Shown one piece after another: positions 11,432 to 23,354 of a stretch of DNA of 64,000 bases (position 1 is the stretch's first letter; the number at the start of each line of letters is the position of its first letter). The stretch comes from Flammulina velutipes (lineage: Eukaryota; Basidiomycota; Agaricomycetes; Agaricales; Physalacriaceae). The notes under the pieces are model-generated. The model ran no database searches, had not been told where the DNA came from, and was given only the letters and a program-made list of their open reading frames with translations. The DNA is taken from assembly GCA_011800155.1 (NCBI GenBank), contig CM022374.1, positions 806,001 to 870,000 on the forward strand, written 5' to 3'. The translations under genes and the position numbers were made by a program.

Positions 11432-12916
11432 TCATTGAGCGTATCGACGAATTCCGCGCAGTATGTCTACATCCTCAAAAGTCCACTGCACATCAAGTCC
11501 CTCTTCCTCAAGGGCCTGCAACGTCAAGTTGAGCGATGAGGCTGTGTATTGCCTCATGATCGACTCGAGTTCCATAACCGGGTGTTGAGTATCGGACAGC
11601 CTGGGATCGTGCCAGTCTCCTCGTAAACGCAATGTACGCAGTCTCTTCGTGGTAGCGGAGTCTGTATTCCACCGTGACCGTACCATCCTCTCTAGCCTTT
11701 CACCTTGAAAGATTGTGTCACGGCAGCGATGGAATCCGAGATTGAAGTCCGACAAGTTGGGGAGGATAGGGTCTGTGGATGATGTGACGAGGGCTTCCAG
11801 TAGTAACGGGGCGCTATCGACGTTCCCCGGACGTAGCTGGACTCGAAGGCTTATCGTTTCTCGGCAATGGAGACGAAGGATTGGAACAAGAGCGTCAAAA
11901 TTGACGGCCCAAGCGACGTCCAGCACGCGAAGGGGAACGACGGCACCGTGAAGTAGACGAGAAATCCGCTCCGTCACAACTGTGTTCGGATTGTGATTTG
12001 GGCAGCCGCCCCACACGCCAGCGCCATGAAGAGTATGCGCGATATTCTCTTCTTCACCTCTCGCCCCGGGCTGCGTAAGATACAGTTGTTCGAGCTTGGG
12101 AAGCCGGAGGTCGTCCAGCACTTCGCTTACAGCGCAGGCTGATAATTTGAGCAGACGAAGGTCATGAAGAAAGATCGGGATATGATGAGCGGGAGGGGGT
12201 TGAGAGTCGCCGATATGGATGAGGTGAAGTGAGATGAGATTCGTCACCTGCGAGAGGGTACTATGGCATTGTGCTGTGGTATGGAACCCCATACAGAGGG
12301 AGGTGATTTTGGACCAATGTGGCTTCAGCTGCGGAAAGACAAAGTTAATGTCTAGGTGACGGAGTGAGGAAGAAAAGGTAACGTCGTGCTCCGTAAGAGC
12401 GAGGGTCTCGACCCCTTCCGTGCATCGCAGAGTAACTGCTTCCAGTGTCGTGGACCGGTAGGAATGGATATCATTGAACAAGCGGAGAACCCAGGGCGGG
12501 CCAATGCAGGTAAAGGTGCGCCACCGGTTGTTATGGGCCCACAAGAGCAGGATGGGAGGGTTAAGGACAAAGGGGACCCTCAGAGAATCCAGTTCTCCTG
12601 TAAGAACAATCCGAATGTCGAGAGGGTGTGTTTTCGATAGGACTAAACATTGTTCTACAAGCCTGAGGCAGACTGTTGGCAATGCAGGACCTTGCCATTC
12701 GGCATCCACGTCGTCGTCGTAAAGGAGTTCAATGGCTATTTCGGACCATAAAGATGGAGTGGAGCGTGATATTCGTCTCCAAGAATTGCAGACGTGGCCA
12801 ATAATTTGTCTGGTCCCTCGGGGAGCGACAGACGCGCCGCCGGCCAGGTGAAATATACGAACAAGTATTTCAGTGGGCAGTATTTCATGCGGTGGTCGAA
12901 TCGAAACGGAAGACAT
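11432..12916 (-). CDS. F-box protein, family A, member 1
   Basis: Predicted substrate receptor of an SCF (SKP1-cullin-F-box) ubiquitin ligase. It is a single exon of 494 residues. The N-terminal F-box reads ILPTEILVRIFHLAGG...IGHVCNSWRRISRSTPSLWSEI. The remainder is an LRR-like repeat region with alternating leucines, for example SSLRHLDINFVFPQLKP and LHDLRLLKLSACAVSEVLDDL, a usual substrate-binding architecture. I chose the ATG at 12916 (MSSVSIRPP); upstream frame extension needs a non-ATG start. A GTAAGC donor about 65 bp upstream and an AG about 12 bp before the ATG indicate a 5'-UTR intron, also seen in the other three family members. It lies in tandem with the F-box gene at 13.3 kb and is closest in sequence to the copy at 36.8 kb. 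The target is unknown. Confidence 0.88.
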   Translation of the reverse strand: MSSVSIRPPHEILPTEILVRIFHLAGGASVAPRGTRQIIGHVCNSWRRISRSTPSLWSEIAIELLYDDDVDAEWQGPALPTVCLRLVEQCLVLSKTHPLDIRIVLTGELDSLRVPFVLNPPILLLWAHNNRWRTFTCIGPPWVLRLFNDIHSYRSTTLEAVTLRCTEGVETLALTEHDVTFSSSLRHLDINFVFPQLKPHWSKITSLCMGFHTTAQCHSTLSQVTNLISLHLIHIGDSQPPPAHHIPIFLHDLRLLKLSACAVSEVLDDLRLPKLEQLYLTQPGARGEEENIAHTLHGAGVWGGCPNHNPNTVVTERISRLLHGAVVPLRVLDVAWAVNFDALVPILRLHCRETISLRVQLRPGNVDSAPLLLEALVTSSTDPILPNLSDFNLGFHRCRDTIFQGERLERMVRSRWNTDSATTKRLRTLRLRGDWHDPRLSDTQHPVMELESIMRQYTASSLNLTLQALEEEGLDVQWTFEDVDILRGIRRYAQ

Positions 12917-13297
12917 ATTGGTCAATCCTGAGGAACCTCAAGTGAATTGTAGCGCTCCAGTGTGAATAAAAATAAGCTTACAATAATTGTGGTGAGAGAA
13001 CAGAATCAAAAGTATTTCCCACGCTCCTTCCGTCTTGAAGGTTACACAGTTTTTGCGGACCATATCCCAACGTAGGCTCAGCTTTTTACAGGTATGCTTC
13101 GATGAGCGATCTACAGCATATACCGACCTATGGTCGCGACTTGGTCGCGACTTATTTTGTATTGATTGAGTTGATGCTATTTTTGACTCCCTAGGTTTCC
13201 TATTAGCTATCCTCGCCGTAAAGGTTGAAGGAACGGCACTCTACTGATAAGTACGACTTGAGAGAAATAGGACTATTCCTACAAGTGTATAAAACGT
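12917..13297. other. Spacer between tandem F-box genes
   Basis: About 380 bp holding the 5'-UTR intron and promoter of F-box member 1 and the 3' flank of member 2. The 11-bp unit GGTCGCGACTT is repeated twice head to tail at about 13133-13154. No gene seen. Confidence 0.45.
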
Positions 13298-14764
13298 CTA
13301 TAAGAGCTGTTCAGCATGTCGACGCGCTTCTTCCAAGATGTTGAACGTTCCTTCAAAAACCCACTGCACATCCAATCCCTGCTCCTCGAAATCTTGCAAC
13401 GTCAAGCTAAGCGACGAGAGCATGTACCCTCTCAAGATATCCGTAATTTCCTCGTCATGGTACCTATAGGGTATAGACACGAGGTTTCCCCAAAGCCGCA
13501 ATGTGCGCAGTCTTTTGACTGTGACATTGTCTGTACTATTCCACCTCGACTTGACCATCCTCTCTAGCCTTTCACCCGTAAAGATTGTATCATGGCAGCG
13601 AGAATATCCGAGACTGAATTCGGACAAGTTGGGAAGAATAGGGCCTTCGGAGGACGTGACTAGTGCGTCTAGAAGTGACGGTGCGCTGTCTACGTTCTCC
13701 GGACGCAGGTGGATGCGAAGCGTCGTCGCGTCTCGACAACAGAGACGAAGGGTTGGCACAAGGGCATCAAGGTTGACAGCCCAAGCGACGTCCAGTACGC
13801 GGAGGGGAACACCGTCAAGCAGGCGAGAAATTCTTTCTATCACGACGAGGTTCGAGCTGTTTGGACAAACGCCCCATTCGTGGGAAGCATGTGCTACACT
13901 GTCATCCTCGCTTCCGGGCTGCGTGAGATAGAGTTGTTCGAGCTTGGGAACCCGGAGATCGTCCAGCACTTCGCTGATAGCGCAGGCTGATAATTTGAGT
14001 TGACGGAGGTCATGGAGGAGAATTGGGATGTGAGGAGTAGGAGCGGGTTCGGAGTCGCCGATATGGATGATATGGAATGAGATGAGATTTGTCAACTGCG
14101 AGAGGACGCTACGGCATTGTGATGGGGTAGGAAATCCCATACAAAGGGAGGTGACTTTGGACCACTGTGGCTTCAATTGAGGAAAGAAGAAGTTGATGTC
14201 TAGGTGACGCAGCGAGGAAGAGAAGGTAACGTCGGAGTCCGTAAGATCAGGAGACTCGACACCATCCGTACATCCCAAAGTAACCGCTTCCAGCGTCGTA
14301 GACTGGAATGTATGTATTCTTTGCAGCCGGCGGATGAGCCATTCCGGGCCAATGCAGGTAAAGGTGCGCCACCGGATGGTATGAGTCAACAAGCGGTCCA
14401 TTATAGGGTGGAGGATATGTGGTGCGTTATCTGCTAAGTCTGCCGTAAGAACAATCCGAATGTCGAGAGGGTGAGTCTTCGACAGCATCAGACATTGCTC
14501 TATGAGGGGTAGATCCGCCGGCACTTTAGCACAGTACACAGGAAAACCTTCCTTCGCCATCTCCTGGTCTTGGAGGGCCTCGATATTTATCTCGGACCAC
14601 AAGGACCGGGTGAGGCGTGATAGTCGTCTCCAGGGTTTGCATACATGGCCAATCAAATTTCTGGTTCCTTGCGCAGAGACGGAGGCGCCACCGGCGAGGC
14701 GAAAGATACGAACGAGAAGTTCATCTGGTATTTTTTCGTATGGTAGCTGGGAGGCAGAAGACAT
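13298..14764 (-). CDS. F-box protein, family A, member 2
   Basis: Single-exon F-box protein of 488 residues, tandem paralogue of the gene just downstream. The F-box (LPYEKIPDELLVRIFRLAGG...GHVCKPWRRLSRLTRSLWSEI) is followed by the same LRR-like body, including CLMLSKTHPLDIRIVLT, WRTFTCIGPEW, VTFSSSLRHLDINF and LKLSACAISEVLDDL. Expected role: SCF ubiquitin-ligase adaptor with an unknown client. The start was set at ATG 14764 (MSSASQLPY). The upstream in-frame extension begins at GTG and crosses a GTAAGT donor at about 14832, consistent with the family's 5'-UTR intron. It lies head to tail between member 1 and the MDR oxidoreductase, all on the minus strand. Confidence 0.88.
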   Translation of the reverse strand: MSSASQLPYEKIPDELLVRIFRLAGGASVSAQGTRNLIGHVCKPWRRLSRLTRSLWSEINIEALQDQEMAKEGFPVYCAKVPADLPLIEQCLMLSKTHPLDIRIVLTADLADNAPHILHPIMDRLLTHTIRWRTFTCIGPEWLIRRLQRIHTFQSTTLEAVTLGCTDGVESPDLTDSDVTFSSSLRHLDINFFFPQLKPQWSKVTSLCMGFPTPSQCRSVLSQLTNLISFHIIHIGDSEPAPTPHIPILLHDLRQLKLSACAISEVLDDLRVPKLEQLYLTQPGSEDDSVAHASHEWGVCPNSSNLVVIERISRLLDGVPLRVLDVAWAVNLDALVPTLRLCCRDATTLRIHLRPENVDSAPSLLDALVTSSEGPILPNLSEFSLGYSRCHDTIFTGERLERMVKSRWNSTDNVTVKRLRTLRLWGNLVSIPYRYHDEEITDILRGYMLSSLSLTLQDFEEQGLDVQWVFEGTFNILEEARRHAEQLL

Positions 14765-15052
14765 GATTGCTTTGGTGACATCGGGTGAACTATGATGCTG
14801 CACCGCAGATAGAATACAAAGATACTTACCAAGAGCTTCAAACCTCAGAGGTTGAAGTAGCTAGATAACACAGCCTTCGTGAGTATGAACAAGAGTGTTG
14901 TTGTTCAGAGTTGAGGTGATGAGAGAACGGAAGCAAAAAGAATTCCCACGCTCTCTGGCCAACGGGACTCGGGATACAAAAAACTAGTAAATCTGGTATA
15001 ATGCCACCATATCCCCCCATAGCCTTAGCTACTCAGATTACACATCTCCCGC

Positions 15053-16318
15053 TCAAGCGTCAACGTTAACCTTAACAACGACCTTCCCCTTCGCCCTCGA
15101 AGTCATAATCCGTTCATACGCAGAAAGCGCATCCTCAAACTCGAAAACCGAATCCACCACTGGCTTCAGCTTTCCTTCCGCCATTAAATCAGCAAGTGCT
15201 TGGAGATCAGCAGGTTTATGGTCTACCCCGACAAGTCTAAGTCATGGTCAGTGGCTGGAATTGGGTGGAGGGATTGCGGGCGACGTACTTGTGTCGGCGG
15301 GGAGTACCACCCAACCACGTTGGAAGCGCCGCAGCGAACACGGTGCGAACTATAGGCAGGAAGGAGATCTTGCTAGGTCCTACCGTAACATACGTGCCGC
15401 CAGGCGCAAGATAAGCCGGACTGTTCTTGTACAAATCTGGTTCTTGGAGGCCAGCTAAATCACAATGTCAGCGTCCCACGACATCGAACACAAACACACA
15501 AACGACGCACCCGCATCGAATATTACGTCAAACTTTGTCGACGGAGGGTTTTTGAGGAGATACTCATGCAGAGGCTGCTTGGTATAATCGATGAACTCGT
15601 CTGCTCCGAGATTGCGGACGAACTCTTCGTTCTTCCCGGAGGCTGTTGCCACGACGCGGGTGGCTCCTTTGGCCTTTACTATCTGGATGGCGTACGCGCC
15701 TATGCTGGAGCTTCCACCGTTGATGAACACGGATTGGCCGGCTTCGAATTGGGCACAATCGTGTAATGCCTGCCATGCTGTCTGTCCGGCGAGGGACAAA
15801 CCTGCTGCTTCAACGGCAGATATGTTTTTGGGACGAAGGACGAGATGGTTTGCAGGGAGGCGCGCGTATTGTTGTAGGGCTCCTTCTTTTGTTTTCATCG
15901 ACAATGCTAGGGACCAGAGATTAGCGTTGGTAAAGCATGAGGCCTGACGGTTTTGAACTTACGGACGGGTATAAAGCCGATGACTGCGTCGCCTTTGGCG
16001 AAGGTAGAACCATTGGGATCTTCGACGATGCCTGCGAGGTCGTGTTCTGCTGGTAGAGGTCGTTTCGCGAGAAAGTTGGGAAGCATTCCCATGAGTTTGT
16101 AGCCTCTGGAAACGGAACAGAACAGTCAGGTCTTTTTGAACACGGATCTGAAAAGAGCGAACGTACACTGGATTCAACGCAGCTGCTTGCACTTTGACTA
16201 TCACTTCTCCCTTTCCTGGTTTAGGAACTGGGTAATCCTTCCGCAGGGAGAGGGCATCTTTGGGTAGACCTTTTTGCGTTATGATCCAAGCTTGCTGGGT
16301 TTGTGGGGTTGATGGCAT
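15053..16318 (-). CDS. Medium-chain dehydrogenase/reductase (quinone oxidoreductase-like)
   Basis: NAD(P)H-dependent oxidoreductase of the zinc-free MDR/enoyl-reductase type. It starts at ATG 16318 (MPSTPQTQQAWII), and five exons give about 340 residues ending in KVVVKVNVDA. The N-terminal GroES-like domain has EVIVKVQAAALNPVYKLMG and the typical EHDLAGIV...FAKGDAVIGF. The Rossmann segment has AGQSVFINGGSSSIGAYAIQ and the family-typical GADEFIDYT. Zinc ligands of classical alcohol dehydrogenases are not evident. Substrate unknown; fungal relatives are annotated as zinc-binding oxidoreductases or enoyl reductases. A decayed, rearranged copy lies at 34.3-35.2 kb on the plus strand, with recognisable exon and intron sequence. 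The intact gene is the likely source or sister. Confidence 0.87.
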
Positions 16319-16802
16319 GTTGAAATAAAGTTAGGAGAGATGCTATATCGCACGTCAGTGTTATATAGATTGCTATAACTTATAAAGCACCTGGATATGC
16401 CGTATACGTATAGATGACTGATACTTGAATGACGCCAGCAATTTTCCCGATTTGCCAGAGTGACAAACGATAGAAGATAAGCGGGGCCCGTAAGGGGGTA
16501 TCAAACGAGGGACACAGCGCATACGGGCATGTCGGTACTTAGGAGGGGATAGTGCGCCATATCTTTCGACTAGGAAGCGTTTCAGGTGATGTCCCATTGA
16601 ATTCAGAGATTCTATCACAGACTTTGGGCTGGTGCAGACGTGATTTTTTGTTCGCTGCGAGATTGTCCATTTGCACAGATAAGTACTTGCAGATTTTGAG
16701 CAGATGTCGAACTGTCGTGGTGGTTCAACGTAAGATTTCGGACCGGTTATCCGGTATTGACCTGTGTTAGTCGAACGCCACTTGCTCTTTCACCACCATC
16801 TC
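16319..16802. other. Divergent promoter region, MDR gene / APC10
   Basis: About 480 bp between two starts that point away from each other. A TGCGCCAT variant of the recurring octamer lies at 16552-16559, and AACGCCAC at about 16774. No gene is supported. Confidence 0.4.
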
Positions 16803-17684
16803 ATGAGCGCTCCTCCCCCAGTACCGCTTCCAGCAGAGGAGCCCAACCTCAGTGCTCCTTTCATTCTCTCATGTGACCCCCTTCATGATTCCTAGATAGA
16901 CCGTCAATTTACGCCATTACTCTAGCTGTGAGGAAACCCCCACCACTCCCGTGGCCAGATATCTCCGGACGCGCCAAATGGTCTGTCTCCTCTGCAAAGT
17001 TTGGATTTGGCGTCGAATGCCTACGGGACGGTGACCCGGACACTTTCTGGCAGTACGCACAATCTCCAAACCGAATCGGACGCCTAATGAAAGCTTTTAG
17101 TGCAGTTCAGATGGGCCACAGCCTCACTATATCACGATTGAGTTTGCGAAGAAGATGCCCGTACAGGTGGGTACTTCTACTTCTGAAATGAACGTTGGTT
17201 CGATGAAAGGTTGACAGAAATTGAGTATCTACTTGAGCCACCCCCAAGATGATTCATACACGCCGGCGACGTTGGCTATCCGCGCTGGGACGGGAGTTAG
17301 TGACCTTCAGGATGTTCGTATCATCACACTGGAAAAGCCAGATGGATGGATAACGTTCGATGTTTCGTCTGAGCCTAATGAGGACGGAGATGGATTGTGA
17401 GTGGTGGCAACGCGTCTGCTATCGTACGCTCTGATGCAACTTCGCGTAGGAAACCCGTCAACGCGTACGTTCTGCAGGTGATTGTAGCAGCCAATCACCA
17501 GAGCGGGAAGGATACACATATTCGCGGTTTACGCGTCTTGGGTCCGCTTGAGTTGGTTTTTCTCTGCTTCTTGGTATTTACAGCCGTTGACGACGTTTGT
17601 GTGAATAGGGAATCTGATTCACTGGACGAAGATCATTTTCAGTTCAAAACGGACGAATTTCGCATGTTCCAAGCCATTCGGTGA
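16803..17684 (+). CDS. DOC1: Anaphase-promoting complex subunit 10 (APC10/DOC1)
   Basis: Processivity and substrate co-receptor subunit of the anaphase-promoting complex, a nuclear ubiquitin ligase controlling mitotic exit. Spliced exons encode the DOC galactose-binding-like beta-sandwich: GRAKWSVSSAKFGFGVECLRDGDPDTFWQ, then SSDGPQPHYITIEFAKKMPV, KLSIYLSHPQDDSYTP, LEKPDGWITFDV and IVAANHQSGKDTHIRGLRVLGP. The extreme C-terminus ends in the Ile-Arg dipeptide that docks on the APC3/CDC27 TPR groove. Four or five introns are required. The first exon (MSAPPPVPLPAEEPN, ATG 16803) and the last intron, ending at about 17608, are the least certain. The family is usually about 180-250 residues, and this model fits. 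Confidence 0.9.
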
Positions 17685-18379
17685 CTAGTGTACGTTGGTG
17701 CGCCACGACATTTGCGTATTATCAGGACGTTTTGCATATGATCAGCGATGCTTGGCAGCCGACTTTGTGGACTGTAACTTGGCATCCTGGGATGAGTTTA
17801 CCGTGGACACTAAGTACCGCCCACTGGGAGGAATTGGAGCAATACAATACAATCAATCAACTATCCATCCATCTGATCCAACCCGGTGGCGCAAAACGTT
17901 GTCTTACGTATCTTGGAGCTGGAATAGGGTGCGGCTTAGTCGTAAACAGGCATTTTTATCAGTGTTATAGGCACAGCTGTCCTTTGCTACAGATGAGGCA
18001 GAGATGTCATGTTTTTTGTGATCTTCGGTTCCTGTCCATCCATTGGTCTTTCTTTGTTCAATTGAATGGCAATTGGCATTAGAAATTTGGGTCCGACCCT
18101 GGAGAATCGGGACGGAACACAAGGAATGATATGCATGATTTCAGTCCGAGAGACTCAAAGCGCGAATACAGAGAGCTAGCAACAATTTCTCGCTTGAAGG
18201 TTGAGGCAGGCGTTCGTGCCATGAACGTCCTTGAAGATCCCGAGGCTAACCTGGCAGGAGAAGTGTCTCGATTAGGCAGCAATCTGATATTTCCCACGCC
18301 CTATCTCTTGCTCTGATTGGCGGTGGTTTGTAATTGCTTTCGACGACGTCGTTCAAGAACGACTTGGACATCGTCAACA
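17685..18379. other. Intergenic region upstream of the hybrid histidine kinase
   Basis: About 700 bp with the APC10 3' flank and the histidine-kinase promoter. The octamer TGCGCCAC is at 17699-17706. A short ORF of about 130 codons starting at 17681 overlaps the APC10 stop and shows no protein-family signal. Confidence 0.4.
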
Positions 18380-21300
18380 ATGGCGAGCGTCGACGATGCA
18401 ACCGATCCTTTTACCTCTCATCTTGTAGCTTTGCTCTCTGTCTACAGCCTCGGCCAGCCAAGCACCCCAGCACCATCGTATAGCGGGCCATCGACATGGC
18501 AGACCGATTCCATCCTCCGAAATCTCACTACGCTCACGAAACGCATGATGTCGGCTGAAAAGTCGTTGAACGACCTGTGGGCCATGGGCGTCGAGCGTCC
18601 AGCGACGACGGCCCCACCGACACCGTTAGCTGCAAAGACTCCGCACCTCGAGGACGCCATCAGTCGGGAGGTTGCACCGTCGTCGATAGATCTGCCCTCT
18701 GACCCGGCCTTTTTCCCCACAAAGTCGTCGTCTGGGATCTCTACGCACGTGGCCAGCACCTCCGCGTCCGCCCCGCCAACTTCCTATGTCGAGCATATAC
18801 ACTGTCCTACTTGCGGAATCCGTGTCACAGACTCCGTCGTCGCAAAACGTATATCGTCCTTGGAATCCACTCTGCTCCCCGGCTCACCCCTCGTCGTCGC
18901 GTCCGACGGTCCGCTCGCAACGGCTGCCATCGAAAGTGGTCTCAGCGCCGTCGAGGAACTCAAACTACTTAAAACTCAGGTCGAGGACGTCGCTCGTGTC
19001 TGCAACGCCGTCGCCAACGGTGATCTCAGTCAAAAGATCACTGTCCCCGTACACAGCGTTGTCATGAACAAGCTCAAGGACGCTATCAACACCATGGTAT
19101 GCCCATCCCGCTTCTCTCACCGTCGCCTTACTAATCTCATCACAGGTCGACAAACTTGGACGGTTCGCAAAGGAGGTCACTCGTGTTTCCCAAGAAGTCG
19201 GAACAGAAGGCAGGCTCGGTGGCCAGGCCGTCGTTCCAGGCGTCGAAGGCACCTGGCAAGAGCTGACGGATGTTGTCAACGTTCTTGCTGGCAATTTGAC
19301 AAACCAGGTTCGATCCATAGCCCAAGTTACGAAAGCTGTCGCCGTTGGTGATTTGTCCAAACAAATCGAAGTCGATGCTCGGGGTGAAATTCAGGACTTG
19401 AAGAATACGGTTAACGGCATGGTCATTCGATTACGAGCTTTGGCAGCAGAGGTCACGAGAGTTACATTGGAAGTCGGCAGTCAAGGGAAATTGGGAGGTC
19501 AAGCAAACGTTCCGGACGTGGAAGGCGTCTGGTTTGAACTCGTCAAAAACGTCAGTCTTCTCCCCAATGCCCTTGCTTTCGTATCTCACGCACTCCCCAG
19601 GTCAATCGAATGTGTTCATCACTAACAGATCAAGTCCGCTCAATAGCCTCCGTGACCACGGCCGTCGCCGACGGAGATTTGACTCGCAAAGTCGAAATTG
19701 AAGTCGAGGGAGAGATGCACCAACTTAAGACGACGGTTAACTCCATGGTGGACGATTTGAATTCGTTTGCGAGCGAAGTCACTCGTGTGGCGCTGGAGGT
19801 CGGGACGCAGGGTATCTTGGGAGGGCAGGCTACGGTAGAGGGCGTCAAAGGTACATGGGCAGACCTGACGAGGAACGTCAACAGGATGGCTTCCAACCTG
19901 ACGAATCAGGTGCGGTCGATTTCGGAGGTCACCAAAGCAGTCGCAGCCGGAAACTTGACAAGATTGGTCGAGGCCGATGTGCAGGGTGAAATGCTGGACT
20001 TGAAGGAAACCGTTAACCAGATGGTGTCCCAACTTCGGGTCTTCGCTAACGAGGTCACTCGTGTCAGTTTGGAGGTCGGAACTGAAGGTAAATTGGGAGG
20101 ACAGGCTGTCGTACCTGGCGTTCTAGGGACTTGGAAGGTTTGTTTTATATCGCTAATTCGCCAACATTCCTGAATGGTACATCTAGGCTTTGACAGACAA
20201 CGTCAATCTCATGGCTATGAACTTGACTGATCAAGTCCGTTCAATCGCTGAGGTCACCAAGGCAGTGGCAAACGGAGATTTGACCAAGAAGATTCAAGTG
20301 GACGTCAAGGGAGAACTTTTGGAGTTGAAGGACACTGTCAACGAGATGACTGATTCTTTGAGCGTATTCGCTCACGAGGTCACACGATTGGCGAGAGAGG
20401 TTGGCACAGAAGGTCGGTTGGGAGGCCAAGCCAAGGTGAAGAATGTCGCGGGTACTTGGAAGCAGTTGACAGATAACGTCAATGTTATGGCTACCAATGT
20501 GCGTGCGCCTCATGGTCCCTTTCTCATTTGTTTGATGCTCATTATTTTTCTCAGTTGACAACACAAGTGCGAGTTATCGCGTATGCAACGGTAATGCTTC
20601 TGTTCCTTCATTATCGATAGGCATTACCTGACGACTAATATACACAACAGACTGCTGTGGCACACGGTGATTTGACGCGTAAGATTACCAAAGTCGCGGT
20701 ATCTGGAGAGATGTTAGAGTTGGTTGAGACGATTAACAAGATGATTGACCAGTTGGACATCTTTGCCGTCGAGGTGAAAAAGGTTGCTCGTGAAGTCGGT
20801 ACTGAGGGTAAACTGGGAGGTGTTGCTGATGTCGGGAACGTCCAAGGTATCTGGCACGAAATTACGTACGTTTTCCGACCATTCTTCTCTGCATTGTTTT
20901 TGAACCTCTCTGATAGATTGGCTGTCAACACTATGGCCGGAAATTTGACAACTCAAGTTCGTGGATTCGCTCAGATCTCAGCAGCAGCCATGGATGGTGA
21001 TTTTACACGATTCATCACGGTCGAAGCAAGCGGCGAAATGGATTCTTTGAAATCGCATATCAACAGCATGGTCTTTAACTTGCGGGACAGTATACAGAAA
21101 AACACTGCTGCTAGGGAGGCTGCGGAACTGGCGAACAGGAGTAAGAGTGAATTCTTGGCTAATATGTCGCATGAGATTCGGTATGTCTCTCGTGCTTTTG
21201 ATGTCTTATTCGTCTGAACCTGATTTTAGGACGCCTATGAATGGTATCATCGGAATGACCGAATTGACGCTGGACAGTGATCTCAATCGGTCGCAGCGCG

Positions 21301-23112
21301 AGAGTCTTCTATTGGTACACAACCTGGCGCGGTCGTTACTCTTGATCATCGACGACATTTTGGATATCTCGAAGAGTGCGTCGTGACCACGTCTGTGCGT
21401 GGACGCTCTATTGATTAACGCTTTCTCTCAGTTGAGGCTGGACGCATGACTATGGAAGCTGTGTCTTATTCGCTGCGCCAGACTGTCTTTGGGATTCTCA
21501 AAACGCTCGTCGTTCGGGCCACGCAGAACAACTTGGATTTGACGTTCGATATACAGCCTGATATCCCGGATCAACTTATTGGCGACTCCCTGCGTTTGCG
21601 CCAGGTCATTACCAACTTGGTTGGGAATGCTATCAAGTTTACTCCTGCCAAAACTACGCAGAAGGGCCATGTCGCGTTGGCCACTCGGCTGTTGGCGCTG
21701 GATGACCAGAACGTTGCTCTGGAGTTTTGTGTGTCTGATACTGGGATTGGTATTGCGAGAGACAAGCTGAACATGATCTTCGATACGTTCTGTCAAGCGG
21801 ATGGTTCGACGACTAGGGTGTGTTTGTTCATCACTCTCATTATCATTCTCGAAGAGACGCTAATCATGTGCTAGGAATACGGTGGTACTGGCTTGGGCTT
21901 ATCGATATCGAAACGTCTAGTCAACCTCATGCAAGGTAACATGTGGGTGGAGAGTGAGCTGAACAAGGGCAGCCGGTTCTTCTTCACCATCACGTCCCAG
22001 CTCAGTCATACGTCCCCGGAGGCTATATCGTCGAAGATGTCGCCGTTTGCGAAGCGGACGATACTCTTTGTCGATTCTATGCAGGATGAGACGGGAGTTG
22101 TGGCGAGCATCCAGGAGTTGGGGCTTTTGGTGCATCGTGTGAGGTCGGTGGCGGAAGTTGCACATAAGGATACATGTCCACACTTTGATACCATCGTCGT
22201 GGACTCTATAGCCATGGTGAGTCTTTTGTGCACCCCGGCGCTGATGGGTCCCGTGTTGACGTTGGCCTTTAGACCGAATCCGTTCGCGAGCATGAACATC
22301 TGAGATATATACCGATTGTGTTAATGGCACCGTTCATGCCCTCGCTTGACCGTAAGCCTTCCTTGTCCTTCAAACTTGGTGCGCGTGTCCTGATGATATC
22401 TCAGTAAAATGGTGTCTCGACAACAGCATCAGCTCTCAAGTGCACACTCCCGTCAGCCCACAGGATCTATCCGCCGCCTTAATATCCGCACTCGAATCGA
22501 ACACCGTGAACCCGGTCTTCACACCAAATGACATGGCATACGATATTCTCTTAGCGGAAGACAACTTGGTGAACCAAAAACTTGCGGTGAAGATATTGGA
22601 GAAGTACGGGCATACTGTAGAGATCGCGGAGAATGGGAGTTTGGCTGTGGACGCGTATAAGACGAGGATACGACAGGGGCGGCCGTTTGATATCATTCTT
22701 GTGAGTTTCTCGTTTTTGGTTGGTGCGTGGAGACTTATGCAATGGTGTGGTTTGATTAGATGGATGTGTCTATGCCGTTTATGGGTGGGATGGAGGCGAC
22801 GGAGCTTATACGGTCGTGGGAGATGGAGGAGGGGCTACCGCCCGTGCCCATTATAGCGTTGACTGCTCATGCCAGTGCGTATATCCCGCTTTTACGAAGC
22901 AAGAGGCTGATTATACTTTTACAGTGATTGGTGACCGTGAACGCTGCTTGCAGGCTGGTATGGATGACCACATCACCAAGCCTTTACGCCGCAATGACTT
23001 GTTGAACGCCATAACGAAACTCGCTTCCGAGAAGACGACCGTTGGGCGCAACCTCCTCCTGCGAAGAGGATCGTCTCACGCGTGGGCGAATAGCATCACC
23101 TCGAATTTCTAA
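18380..23112 (+). CDS. NIK1: Group III hybrid histidine kinase with HAMP repeats (NIK1/OS-1 type)
   Basis: Cytoplasmic osmosensor kinase feeding the HOG MAP-kinase pathway; the family is the genetically defined target pathway of phenylpyrrole and dicarboximide fungicides. About fifteen exons give roughly 1,300 residues from ATG 18380 (MASVDDATD). After a variable N-terminus I count seven HAMP-type repeats, with recurring units such as [38 protein letters not shown] and GTWK.LTDNVN. The HisKA H-box ([18 protein letters not shown]) is split by an intron between Arg and Thr. The HATPase domain has [15 protein letters not shown] and [11 protein letters not shown] degenerate receiver-like stretch follows, then a true receiver with [20 protein letters not shown] (phospho-Asp) and KPLRR. 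It ends at TAA 23110-23112. The conserved His, Asp and Lys are all present. Confidence 0.93.
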
Positions 23113-23354
23113 CGTTCCTCTTTTTCTTTCTTTCTTTTTATCGATGACTGTTACTCATACCTGCTGCTTGGTTTCTCTTCTTTCTCACATTTTATTTCAT
23201 CCTGTATTTGTATTAGAGCATGGCTAATCATCCTCGTTTCTTCTTCTTGCAAGCTGTTATCTAATTTATCCAATACGCTCTGTATTACTTATAAGACTTT
23301 CCATTCCATAACGTACAAATACACGATGAATTACTCTTCACAAAATGGGGCAGA

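Noticed and set aside
12510..14380. Extra TGCGCCAC octamers at about 12517, 14365, 30732 and 37228
   Set aside because: These encode the conserved W-R-T-F-T-C segment of the F-box proteins, so they were not counted with the intergenic motif.
4559..16318. Secondary-metabolite cluster built on the P450, membrane protein and MDR oxidoreductase
   Set aside because: No backbone enzyme (PKS, NRPS, terpene synthase, DMATS) is present and the genes are interleaved with F-box and housekeeping genes.
17681..18082. 133-codon plus-strand ORF after APC10
   Set aside because: Starts by overlapping the APC10 stop codon, has no family resemblance and lies in the promoter of the histidine kinase.
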